The position numbers and the translations under genes are program-made. A stretch of 64,000 bases of DNA, from contig JAITYX010000032.1 of assembly GCA_021018815.1 (NCBI GenBank), positions 868,001 through 932,000 on the forward strand, given 5' to 3'. The notes under the pieces are model-generated. The model searched no databases. It saw nothing but the letters and a program-made list of their open reading frames with translations, and was not told the DNA's origin. This document shows, piece by piece, positions 52,654-63,604 of the stretch; positions within the stretch are counted from its first letter, which is position 1, and the number at the start of each line of letters is the position of its first letter. Source of the stretch: Talinum fruticosum (Eukaryota > Streptophyta > Magnoliopsida > Caryophyllales > Talinaceae).

Positions 52654-54886
52654 TTAAAGAGCTTGCAAATCCATTACGAGAAAAATTTGTGGCAAGACTA
52701 GGCAGGGGGAGTATTGCTCTTCTCCGATCAGATCAGAGATACTTGATTGTTTCTGCTCATTACTTGAATGAGCTGGTTTAAATTCCTGAACTCTGGTTGC
52801 ATCCTTATCTCCCCGGCCACTGCAGTTGACTACAACCCTGGTTCCATGCGGTAAAGTTGGGCACAACTTCTCCAGGAAGGCCAGGGCATGGGAGGCTTCG
52901 AGGGATGGGAAAATCCCTTCTAATCTGCATAGCCTCTTGTACGCTGCAATTAAGCACCAATATTGCAATTTGGTGTCAGTTTTGCGTCAGGATTTTTCCT
53001 CCTTACTCAGTCACCCTTCCCCTTCCCACCCCCTCTTCCAGGAAAAAAAGAGACCGAGCTTGTGTTTTCGAGCTTACCGTCTATGGCCTCTTCATCTGTG
53101 ACAGTGTGAAATTCTGCTCGTCTACTATCCTTCAGGTAGCTGAGTTGGGGTCCAACCCCGGGACACTCTAATCTGTAGGTCCATGTCAATTGCGATTTAG
53201 TTAATGACAATCTAATGCGAATCTTACTTTAGCAGTATATATATAATATATACATGTTTTCTTGTAGTTTCTACTGGTTCCTTGGCACGAGGTCATAGCC
53301 TCACGGCCCAGTGACCTTTCGTTTGTGGGGTTGGGGAGAAGCGGTTAGTCTGGACATGGTTCGTAGTCCAAACAAACCAGGGTTGCTTATTTGTCTAAGT
53401 CGAGCATGTAATAGGATTAGAACTCACCCAGCTGCAATAGAATGTGACTGAAGAATTTGACCTTCATCATCTTGCAACAAATAGCTCATGGTCCCATGAT
53501 AAACACCCACATCTCCTTTAGCTAAGGTAGCTGAGTGTCTTCCACTCCATAACCCACATCCACCAGCTTCGACTCCAATCATTCTCACCCCTTCATCTCC
53601 TCTAAACTCATGAAACAACCCCATTGCATTCGAACCGCCCCCAACACAGGCAACCAGGACATCCGGCAACCCACCCCATTTCTCCATTGCCTGCCTCCTC
53701 ACCTCTTTCCCTATCACTGATTGGAACTCCTGGACCATCATCGGGCACGGGTGGGGCCCGATTACCGATGCCGGTGAGTAATAGCTGGTCTCTAAGCTAC
53801 CCACCCATTCTCTTATTGCTTCTGAACTTGCATCTTTGAAGCTCCCTTCTGTTGGCTTCACCTATAAATGAAGATGTATTATTATGATCATATTGATCAG
53901 CACAAATTTAAAAATGAAACAAGTTAAAACGAAAGATCCCTCTTTTGTCAAATGAGCATTTTTTAGAACTTCTAGTTTGTTTTTCGAGTAAAATCTTGAT
54001 TGGTGGGACTCGAGAAAAAAAAAAAGAAAGAAGATGTGGTTAATCATTAATTAACAAACAAAAACGCATGAGGATGTTTTATTCCCAAAAAAACACGAGG
54101 ATGAAAAGGAAATGTGTTTACTTGGGCCCCCAGCAACTTGATGAGGCCCACAGCAGATGGCCGTCTCTCAATATCTTCTTGGCCCATGAAGACTATGCAC
54201 TGAAGTCCGAGCTTGGCACATGTAGCCGCGGTGGCCAATCCATGTTGGCCGGCCCCGGTGGCGGTCACAACGGTGGTGCAGCCCATCCGTTTGGCCAGCA
54301 TTGACTGTGCTAGTGCATTGTTTATATTGTGACCACCTCCGTGGTTGAGATCCTCCCTCTTCAGATATATGTGTGGTCCTCGTCCATTTATACCCTTATA
54401 GTATTCCGTTAGCCTTTCTGCATAGTATAGAGGTGTTTCCCTCCCTACGTAATCGGTTAGCCCCTCTGCCAACTCATACTGCATCCAAAAGACAACGTTC
54501 GAATTATATACATGTCAAGGAACGAATTCACTCGAAAAATTGACCTTATATGTTTGAAAGAACAAATGAAATTGAGGGTCGTCAAGGGCGTTGTAGAATT
54601 CATCTTCGAGATGGTTCAAGCACGAGATCAAGAGCTCAGGGACGTATCTACCTCCATATTTCCCAAACCTTTCGGTTCTGGTTCGGGTTGTGGTAGTAAG
54701 AGTAGGATTGGTGGAACGCGTAGGAGAGACAAAACCAGTCGCGACTGAACCATTAGCTACCACCTTGGTTGAACTTGCCATAACAGTTCTGTAACATAGT
54801 TTTCTTCTCTGTCTGTCATCTGACACATTCTGCCGTGATGGACCAACGAAAGCTGATTGGATAAGGTGGTTGCATCCTGTTTTCAT
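52654..54886 (-). CDS. Tryptophan-synthase-beta-like protein lacking the PLP lysine, copy 2
   Basis: Exons in transcript order: 54886-54545, 54478-54122, 53861-53428, 53172-53078, 52943-52654, giving 505 residues with no internal stop. It has a plastid-type N-terminus, then [15 protein letters not shown]. The PLP-lysine motif reads [18 protein letters not shown], with Asn encoded by AAT (AAC in copy 1). The Glu of AETGAGQHG is again Ala ([10 protein letters not shown]). [37 protein letters not shown] and CSGRGDKD are kept. The first splice donor of copy 1 (CAAGTAATA) has no counterpart; the first in-phase GT lies 8 codons further (AAG/gtcaat at 54545), adding HLFFQTYK or so before YELAEGL. 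The C-terminus runs about 40 residues past the usual TrpB end and includes Ser/Gln-rich sequence. Exons 2 and 4 have the same length as in copy 1. Function is unknown; it cannot use ordinary PLP chemistry. Confidence 0.86.
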
Positions 54887-54889
54887 TTT

Positions 54890-54916
54890 GAGAGAGAGAG
54901 AGAGAGAGAGAGAGAC
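54890..54916. repeat. (GA)n tract in the 5' UTR of TrpB-like copy 2
   Basis: About 13 GA units (CT on the sense strand) lie directly upstream of the ATG at 54886. CT-rich leaders are common in plant genes and variable in length. Confidence 0.9.
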
Positions 54917-54996
54917 GATAGATGGGTTTTGCTCACTCTAGGAAGTAAGTTTTGCTTGAGATGAGAATGAGTTATGTTTGGCACTCCACCGGTAAA

Positions 54997-55004
54997 ATTT
55001 ATAA
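54997..55004 (-). promoter_or_regulatory. Putative TATA box of TrpB-like copy 2
   Basis: The minus strand reads CCTTATAAATTTT 111 bases upstream of the ATG. The TTATAAAT core matches the box of copy 1. Confidence 0.5.
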
Positions 55005-56222
55005 GGCAGAGGATGAGCGAAAGACAAGCACCGAAATTATTTTTAATTCTCAAGTTGTTAGGGTTGATAATCAGTACGGGTGAGCATGGATCGGTTAAGT
55101 TCATTTAATGAAATTTTTTAATATCGAAATTGGATAAATCAGTTGTTCACAGATTCATTATAAGTCTTTTCAGTTTAATTCATAATTAACAACTGAAAAT
55201 TTTCTCTTTCTTTTCAGATTAATATATTTGTAAAGTTTCCTATTATTTTTTTTATTGTCAACGGGAATGGGTGTTATATTAATTGATTGTTCATAAACTT
55301 ACACATATTTTTGTTGCCAAATTATATATAAGATTTGGCACTTCTTTCACCCATATTCTTTCCAAAAGATCGATAGCTAAAGGTGAGCAATTACATGAAC
55401 AAACGAATTACAACCCCTAAACGAAATAAATTATATTTTTAGTCAAAAGGTGAAGGGTTGTTTTAGTCACAAAGACAACCAATTACATTTATTCTGTTAC
55501 GAATAAATTATATCTTTTTCCTTTTTGCAATGTGGTGCTTGTTTCTGCTTGGTTGTATAAAAGTGCACGGTCCATTAATATCGATTTAATTAATTTTAAA
55601 CCGGTTAGATTAATCAAAAAATCGGTAAAAATTATCAATTTTAGTTTTATTTTATTTTTTTACTTGACAAATGAAGATTTGAATTTGGAACTAAATGACT
55701 TAATTTAAAATTTTCTATGAAATTATTTATTTTCATAAGATAAATTTATTGGACCAAATATAAATTGATTCGAATCGAAAATTATCTAACTTAAGTCAAA
55801 CCTTCATCAGCCCAAAATATGACTTGATTAGAGCTCAACCCAAACCATACAATCTGTTTGTTATATCGATTCTGATGGGCAATTTACTTATTGAATAAAG
55901 ACTCTATTGATATAAAACTTGACGCGTAAAAAAATTCAAAAAATCATAGTACAAAACTTATATGTATCTAAATTATTGAAAGTGTCCTAGTACAAGTTTG
56001 ATTTGAAAGATGTGTATGACATGTGATGGATAATGTGGCTGTTTATATCAACGCAAAACCCCTTTTACCAAAACATCTGCCGGCCATTTATAAAATTCAC
56101 GTTGGATGTTTACGTCACGCACCATACAACGTTTTTCATGTGGCTTTCTACGCCAAAACTTTCAATTTCGTGGGACATCATATCATTTTTTCCCTCTCTC
56201 TCTGTCTATATATATAGTAATG

Positions 56223-56259
<37 letters not shown>

Positions 56260-57097
56260 TCCTTTTTCTTTTTCTTTTCCTTTTCCGTTATTCTTAAAAC
56301 TTAAAAAAAAGGTGGGGCAGTTGCAATTGCACAAATATTGTTCTCCAACTTGAGTGCCTGCTTGCTTGGTATAATAAATAAGCCACGTTGATTGTTTTAA
56401 ATGAAATTTAACACTATTGAAAAGGTGGCTATCCACGTTTTGAGGTAGTGTAATGGTAGAATGACTAATTTTTATATAAGGAAGATTATGGCTTTATTTT
56501 TGAGATTGTGTGTGTTATACTTTGTCCATTTTTAGACCGACTTATTTATACTAATAAAGTCGAGGTAAATTAAGGGTCGACAAAAGGGCATACTAACCCT
56601 TCCTCTCCATTCTTTCTCTTCTTGCCAAGCAACTCATTATCTCGCTCTCTCTCAAACGTGCACACCAGTCGAAGACCGACTTCCCTCTCCACCTTTTCTC
56701 CTCCCCATCTATTGTCTCGCTTCCTTCTTCGCAGATCGCCACCACAACATTGTCGAATTTGACCTGAATTTCATCCTTTTTCCAGTTGACATAACCATCT
56801 ATTGTGTTTTGCTACCCCCTCTCTCTCATCCTCTCCATCTAAAACCCGTCTATCTGGTCCTTCTCAACCTCCTTTTATAAATCCACCTTCTTCTTTTTCT
56901 CCCTTCTACTATGTTATTTTGTTGTGTTTCACTCTTCTTCCTTTTTATTAATTTTTAAGTTTTCTAGTTACGTTCTTAGTAACTTTTTGGAACATTCTTA
57001 AATTTCTTTATTTTGCATGTATTATTTGTGCTTAAAAAAATTATGCTTTAAAAAAATCGAAAAACAATATTTACTGACCACAACTAACTTAAAAAAA

Positions 57098-57195
57098 GTT
57101 CTGTATGTAAGTTGGTGGGTTAGGCGGTGCAAGACAATTAAGTTCTAGCCGTCTCGTGTTCGAATCCCTCTATACACAAATTGTATGTTTTTTTT
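57098..57195 (+). mobile_element. Possible SINE fragment with pol III B box
   Basis: GTAAGTTGGTGGGTTAGGCG (A-box-like) is followed 32 bases later by CGTGTTCGAATCCCTC, a near-perfect B box, then by a T run. The spacing fits a tRNA-derived element, but no cloverleaf closes and no target-site duplication was found. Confidence 0.4.
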
Positions 57196-57689
57196 TTTCG
57201 CGGCGTTTTAATTGCCCCTCTCTTTCTCCTCAATCCCAAACCCTATCTTAGTTAGACTCTCTTCTCCCTCCCGACTCCCACTGCCACAACTGCACTCTAC
57301 CGCCCGTCGCCGGCGCCGCCCCTAGACCACCGCCACCCGGTGCCCGCCAGTAAACAACTCCGCCCTCTTTCCCTTGAAAACTTGGTATATATTGCAATTT
57401 TCTCCTCTTCTTCTTAGTTCTTATTTTGAGTTTTTGAATGAATTTTCTACTCTTCTTCTTAGTTCTTCTTAGCTCTCTGCCTCACCCTCTCTCCTCGCTT
57501 GACCGCCGTCTGTGAGGTTCACCAACCAACACCTGCTGCCTGCTGCTTGCTGCTGCCCATCCCGGTGTCTCCTCTGCCTGTGGCGCCCGGCGCCCTGCTA
57601 GCCCACTGTCCACAGTTCTCTCACAGAACAGAGGTGCAATTTTCTCTTCTTTCTTTAATTCAAGTAATGGTTAGACTAGGATTTTGATT

Positions 57690-57880
57690 CACATTTTGTT
57701 CCGTATAAGAATTCACATTTTGATTCGTAAAACATTCGTTCATATTTTAATTCAAATTTTGATTGGTATAAGAATTAACATTTTGGTTTAAGAATTCACA
57801 TTTTGATTCACATTTTGTTTGGTATAAGAATTAACATTTTGGTTTAAGAATTCACATTTTGATTCACATTTTGCTAATAA
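57690..57880. repeat. AT-rich tandem repeat with a 56-bp unit
   Basis: GGTATAAGAATTAACATTTT starts at 57765 and again at 57821, and the rest of the unit (ATTCACATTTTGATTCACAT) also repeats. Earlier, more diverged copies extend to about 57690. Confidence 0.9.
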
Positions 57881-59067
57881 TTCATTTTCTTGATGCTTTT
57901 ACCAAGCGAGGAACTAGGTGGAAGAGAGAATCGTTGGCGTGTACGTGATTTGAGGGGTGTTTTCCCTTTGGGAGAATGAAAATTAACTTATTTTGGTAGC
58001 ATAACATTAATGTAAGAGTGAGGGTTGACTTATGGATTTGGGAATTTGATAATGGAATTTGGGAAATTAGAGATAGAATTTTGTAAATTTTGGAGTTTGT
58101 CGTATTATGGGGAATTTGGGATTTTGATAGATAGTTGTATAAATTTAGCAAATCAAATGAAGGTAAAAAAATTATGAATAATTTTTCACTCCAGAAAAGG
58201 AGTTACCTTACCTAACCATTGGAGTCTAAACTCTGCATCCCAAAATTTATTGTTGAATGACGAAAATGACAAAGATGCCGCTTAACCACAATCTAATATT
58301 AACTTAATTCCGATCCCCCTCAATACAAATTTTGGATCCCCTATTGCACATGATGAATACAATCTATACATTTCCTCACCAAAAGTTCGGCAAGTTATTA
58401 TTAATTTTTTTATAGATAGGCAAGTGATTATTAGCAAAGCATTAACAAAATTATCCGAATCCGAAAACCTAACAAAATTCGGGTTCAAACGGGTTCGGTC
58501 TGGATTAAAATTTTAAATCATCGCTTGTAATTTCAACCCCATTCGGTTTGAGTTCTAGATCCGCCACTACTCGCCAGAATTAAGTTCAACAAGTGGTGGG
58601 TTTACTAAGCGAGTTTCTTTTTCATCTGATTGAAAAAGGCGAGACCTGTGTAAAATGTTAGTTTTGAATGGAGCTTGTGCAGAAGAATTTTATAACAAGG
58701 AGAGATCAAAGAAACCATCTTGAATTAGGGTATTTTGATGTGGCAAAAGGGTACTTTGAAACTAAGTTACTGAGAATAAATCTAAGTTCAGAAACTTGAT
58801 ATGAGAAGCATTTTAGCATCGTTATATATAGGCCTTCTCCTCTGGGCAAGTTTTTTCTAGGTGGGTCATAGGCGGGTTAGGGTTGGCTGGCCCCTGATCT
58901 CGCCCAGCCCATTTACCATTTTTTGGTTGACCCGCCCCGACCCTTTATAGTAATGGGCCCAGCTCTAATTCTCATTGATTAGTGTGTGAAACTTGTGTTG
59001 TTGGATTGTTGGATTTTGGCTAATATTTATGCAATAGTAAACTGAAAAGAGCTTGTCGCCCTTCCTT

Positions 59068-59181
59068 GCTTTTTTTTTTTTTTATGGATAAGTTATACGC
59101 ACACACAAAGCCTAGGGAGAATCGAACCCTAGTCTCTTTTTGGAAACCGGTCATTCTACCACTAGACTACCCCAAAGGGGA
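59068..59181 (-). mobile_element. tRNA-derived SINE with A tail and target-site duplication
   Basis: The minus strand starts near 59181 with GGGGTAGTCTAGTGGTAGAA, which resembles a tRNA-Gly-like A-box region. It continues with GACTAGGGTTCGATTCTCCC, a B box, and ends in about 14 A (plus-strand T run 59070-59083). Flanks TTGTCGCCCTTCCTT (59053-59067) and TTGTCACCCCTTCTT (59182-59196) form an imperfect direct repeat. The tail and duplication make this a retroposed element, not a tRNA gene. Confidence 0.75.
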
Positions 59182-62011
59182 TTGTCACCCCTTCTTTTTA
59201 GATGGATTTTTTTGGATTTGTTGAACTTAATGATGTTTCTGAGATGGAATTTGATGGGATGTTTTGTTAGATTTAGGGGATGGGATAATGTAGATTCTTT
59301 AGCTTGTTAATGGGAGATTGATGGACTCCATATGCATGGATTCTCTAGCCGTGTCCTATTGCCAGTTGCCTCAGTCTGCAGTTTGGAAGATGTTGTGGAT
59401 GTAGTAAAGCTCGTGGTGATTTATATGAAACAGGATAGAAAGTGGAATTTGGATGAGTGGAAGAATTATAAAGAACTCAGCATATACAGACATCAATATA
59501 AAGCGCCTATCCCTTAAATATTTGAGGCATAAATAGCTCAAAAAGTATCATATTTTGATGATATAGAAATATGTCCATAGTGCAAACTATCCCTGAAAAT
59601 TTAATACAAAAGGTGCGTGCTCATGCACACTAAAAAAAAAAAAAATTTAGCTGTAGCATTCCGTCAACACCAACATTACTCTTATTCATGTCTCCAGGTT
59701 GGCTTTGTTCATCAATCTTAAAGTAACTTTACATGGCTGTACTTTATTCTTTGTCATTGGTGCTAAACATAAATCATATCTGAATAAGAAGACCTAGGAA
59801 GTAATCTAAGGCTGCATTGTGCAATTTGATTCAAACAAATTTAAGAGATCTACTACTCCAAGCTTTTGGAACTAATGCCTGTTTTTCCATATGATGGAGC
59901 ATCTTGTAACTTGAGGTAAATTTGTGATGCTGGACTAGATTGTTGTATAACAAAATCATGTGAAATGTTAATTAAGTGAATTCCAGTATATACACCAAAT
60001 TGGGTACTTGGAACTATTGTTTGAGGAGTTGAAGCCATAGATTGTGGATTAGCATGTGCTTGTTCAAGGTTGACAGTTAGACGTGATTATCCTATCATCT
60101 GCCAAATAGTTATGAATGATCTTGAATTAACTTGTACTCTTATCAATTCAAATTGTCGTTAAGAAAACATTATTGTCGTTTCATAAGAAAGTAATTGCAT
60201 TAACAATGGATTGAACTTCACCTTAGGTTGTAGAGTGCAATCAGATACCACTCTTGCTACCACCATACTCTAGCACGATTACACATTGCAATGATTGTTG
60301 TACCATTATCATCTTTTAAAAGCCAAAGTCCAACTTGCTTTGAATGTCATGTACGAGTATAGGTTCATCCAAGAAAAGCTCTTACATGTAATTCTAGTTT
60401 GAACATTGATAACACATCAATATCAACATCTTCTTCTACTTGATAAGATCCCACCCCCACTTACCCTTATCTCGGAAAAAAAGGAACCTCCCACTTACCG
60501 TACATCACAGTCTCTTCGAGTTCTCCTTTATAAAACTTAAACACAAATAGGCCTATCTGGAATTACTTCAAATAAAAACCTGAAAATTTGTACAAACTAC
60601 TATGTCAAACTCCAGCACAATCACCGTGCTTTTGTGTTCTTTTAGACCCAGTACACAAATTCAAGCATTACATTTATCTCTAGCAAAAAGTATGGTAAAG
60701 TAGTTTTTGAACTAATATAACCTAGAAGCATATAGTTGTCAGTATGGAAAAACTTGTCAAAGTTTCAAATTGCTCAGAATTGCATAGCTGTGTGATGCCC
60801 TATTTTGATTTTTTCTACCTAATTGTCCTTCCACACATAAGAGCACAGGGATTGTAATTGTGTGATTTGAAGTCATATAGAATTTTCCACGAGTTCATTT
60901 AGAGCCGTAGTCAAGACTAAAATTTTATGCCGAATGTGAAAAGATTTTGACTATGTAGAATCGTCTAAACGCATCATCTTTAGGTTTATGCTCCAACTGG
61001 CTGGGAGTTGTATTCATGATCTATGAGTGATCCTAGCGGAAACTGCTGTATAAGTTTGGTTCCTTAATTTCCCATAAACAGTTGGGTGCTTCATAGTTCG
61101 TTTTTAACTTTTTGAATGATGTTATTGTTACTCTATTGCAATGAAGTACTTTGAATTACACATGGAAGACAATTATTGTAAATGTATTAAATGTGTAATC
61201 TCATTGTCATGACTAGTGCTAAAAAATAGTATAATATTTCAATTAAAATTTATTTAGAAAAGGTTGCTGGTGGATAGGATCTCTCAAGTGTGGAGTGGGC
61301 TAGATGCAGTGGCGAATTGAGAAAATTTTGATGAGGGTGCCCATGTATATTAAAAAACCATTGTATGGTATGAATATAACTTGTGAAGGAAAAAAAAGAG
61401 TAATTTTGCTGGAATATTTTATAGAACTTCCTAACTAACATTGTAAATCTATTTTAGTTAAGTACATATTTTTGCACTTTTATCTAACTAAATGATTTTA
61501 TAACAAAAAAGTTTAAATCTGTGTGTTACACCTTATGGTCCTTACTCATCTAATCAAATTAACCTATTAGGATGCAGTAACAAAAAAATTAGTGATTGAT
61601 ACCACTTAATTTAGAACAATAAGAAAAAATTGCCCCAAAAAAACTAAAAATGGAAAGAAAATATAAAAAGTAGTAGGTTAAGAAATCTTAAACTACTATG
61701 GAACAGCATGAAATGAAGAAGTGGTCATTTTTCTTGGTTGAAGCTCATTGTATTATTATATAAATAAAGTATTAGGGAGTCATACTGGTACTTGGATTGA
61801 AACTGGTCTATTTTGGTCCTTTTGCCTTTAGAAGAAACTAAAATGGTGGTGAATTAGACAAACATTTGAGACATTGAATATAGAAAAGGGAGTCATAATG
61901 ATCTATGGGTTTTACATAATGGTCTCTATTGATTTGTATTATTTTGCTGGAAGAGTTGACAATGGGTTTCGTTGTGGCCTTTGTCTGTCTTCTCCATGTG
62001 CAGATAACTAA

Positions 62012-63604
62012 ATGTCTGTCTTAAATCCGAGCGTGAACATTCGAGGTTGCATCGTTATCTCCAATCCCGGTTTCTCACTGCTACACCTGGACTTGCCTAC
62101 TCAAAGATTTTGCAAGCCGCACATCATTCCGACATCAACAGTCCTGCCGCCATGTGTTGACCAGAAAAGAGCAGGTTTTAGGCTTAGATTTCAGTATTCA
62201 GTGGCTGAAAGATGCTTTGCTTCGAACGCCCCAGCTGTGTGTGCATCTAAGACATACTCTGGTGAGATGATGAAGAAAGAAGCAAGTGCATCATCTTTGT
62301 ACAGTCGTCCTAGTTTACTGGAGATGAAGAAGCAGAGGCTGGAGAATCGTGCCCGTGTTTATGAGTTTCTGAGGGGGATTGGCATTGCCCCTGATGAGCT
62401 TGATGGACTGGAATTACCAGTGACAGTTGATGTCATGAAGGAACGTGTGGATTTCCTCCATAAATTGGGGCTTACAATTGAAGATATCAATAATTATCCC
62501 CTCGTTCTTGGATGCAGTGTAAAGAAGAACATGGTCCCAGTACTTGATTACCTTGGAAAATTGGGTGTTAGAAAATCTAGCATCACAGAATTCTTAAGAC
62601 GATACCCTCAAGTCCTGCATGCTAGTGTTGTTGTGGATCTTCAGCCTGTGGTTAAGTATCTGCAAGGGATGGATATCAAGCCTGCTAATATTCCTCGTGT
62701 TTTGGAGAGATATCCGGAGGTACTAGGATTCAAGCTTGAAGGAACCATGAGCACATCGGTGGCTTATTTAGTTGGTGTTGGAGTCGGAAGAAGAGAAATT
62801 GGTGGTGTTTTAACCAGATACCCTGAGATTTTGGGTATGAGAGTGGGCCGTATCATCAAGCCTTTTGTGGAGTACCTTGAATGCCTGGGCATTCCAAAAT
62901 TAGCTGTTGCTAGATTGATTGAAAAAAGGCCTCACATTCTTGGATTTGGATTGGAAGAGAGAGTGGAGCCAAATGTTAGGACCCTTTTGGAGTTTAATGT
63001 TAGGGAAAAGTCACTTGCCTCAGTGATTGCTCAATATCCTGAGATTATTGGCATCGACCTGAAGCCCAAGCTTTTCAAACAGAAGAGCTTGTTCAGTTCT
63101 GTAATTGATCTCGGCTCTGAGGACTTTGGGCGAATAATAGAGAGGATGCCTCAGGCTGTAAGCCTTAACAAAACAGCAATAGTAAAGCATTTGGATTTTC
63201 TGAAGGAATGTGGTTTCTCTTTACCACAGAGGACAAAAATGGTTGTTGGGTACCCACAATTGCTTGCTTTGAATTTAGATATCATGAAACTGAACTTTGA
63301 TTACTTCCAATCAGAAATGGCCAGGCCTTTGGACGATTTGGTTGATTTCCCTGCTTTCTTCACTTATGGGTTGGAATCCACAATAAAGCCAAGGCATCAG
63401 ATGGTTGCAAAGAAAGGGCTGAAATGTTCCCTTTCTTGGCTTTTAAATTGTTCAGATGAGAAGTTTGAACAAAGGATGGATTATGAATCTATTGACATGG
63501 AGGAGATTGAGCCTGAGCCTGCATTTGATATGAATTCGCTAATGGGTTCCAGAACTGACGATTCAGATTCTGAGGCTGATGATTATGATGATGAAGATCT
63601 ATAG
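62012..63604 (+). CDS. MTERF4: mTERF4-type organellar gene expression factor (BSM/RUGOSA2 orthologue)
   Basis: Plastid (and possibly mitochondrial) RNA-associated factor needed for group II intron splicing and ribosome function, essential in early development in Arabidopsis (BELAYA SMERT/RUGOSA2). Single coding exon of 530 residues. An in-frame TAA directly precedes the ATG, which fixes the start. Residues 1 to about 90 form a basic/Ser-rich targeting peptide; the conserved region starts SLYSRPSLLEMKKQR and VYEFLRGIGIAPDELDGLEL. About ten mTERF helices follow, e.g. VDFLHKLGLTIEDINNYPLV, YLGKLGVRKSSITEFLRRYP, ERYPEVLGFKLEGTMSTSVA, LTRYPEILGMRV and IAQYPEIIGIDLKPKL. The family-specific end (CSLSWLLNCSDEKFEQRM, then an acidic Asp/Glu tail) is complete. 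Unlike the mTERF at 36.9 kb, the frame is intact. A splice acceptor just before the ATG hints at a 5' UTR intron. Confidence 0.95.
   Translation: MSVLNPSVNIRGCIVISNPGFSLLHLDLPTQRFCKPHIIPTSTVLPPCVDQKRAGFRLRFQYSVAERCFASNAPAVCASKTYSGEMMKKEASASSLYSRPSLLEMKKQRLENRARVYEFLRGIGIAPDELDGLELPVTVDVMKERVDFLHKLGLTIEDINNYPLVLGCSVKKNMVPVLDYLGKLGVRKSSITEFLRRYPQVLHASVVVDLQPVVKYLQGMDIKPANIPRVLERYPEVLGFKLEGTMSTSVAYLVGVGVGRREIGGVLTRYPEILGMRVGRIIKPFVEYLECLGIPKLAVARLIEKRPHILGFGLEERVEPNVRTLLEFNVREKSLASVIAQYPEIIGIDLKPKLFKQKSLFSSVIDLGSEDFGRIIERMPQAVSLNKTAIVKHLDFLKECGFSLPQRTKMVVGYPQLLALNLDIMKLNFDYFQSEMARPLDDLVDFPAFFTYGLESTIKPRHQMVAKKGLKCSLSWLLNCSDEKFEQRMDYESIDMEEIEPEPAFDMNSLMGSRTDDSDSEADDYDDEDL

Larger units (their letters stand above)
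55005..62011. other. Intergenic region, about 7 kb, upstream of mTERF4
   Basis: Mostly AT-rich and without a recognisable gene. Exceptions: a C-rich stretch at 56590-56890; a GC-rich stretch at 57290-57620 that reads like a plant leader or first exon and ends ACAGAG/GTGCAATT, donor-like; tandem repeats at 57690-57880; and a SINE at 59068-59181. A good acceptor (CCATGTGCAG at about 61992-62001) stands 10 bases before the mTERF4 ATG, so mTERF4 may have a non-coding 5' exon somewhere in this region. The minus-strand ORF 59853-60038 has no recognisable domain. An (AT)n tract lies at 56226-56252. Confidence 0.45.

Noticed and set aside
57690..57880. CRISPR-like spaced repeats
   Set aside because: The units are directly abutting AT-rich tandem repeats in a plant genome, with no spacers of even length.
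58260..58570. Element ending TCTAGATCCGCCACT
   Set aside because: The end resembles a widespread plant transposon terminus, but no partner terminus or target-site duplication could be found.
59100..59180. tRNA gene on the minus strand
   Set aside because: It has A and B boxes but also an A tail and flanking duplication, and no full cloverleaf by eye, so it is a SINE.
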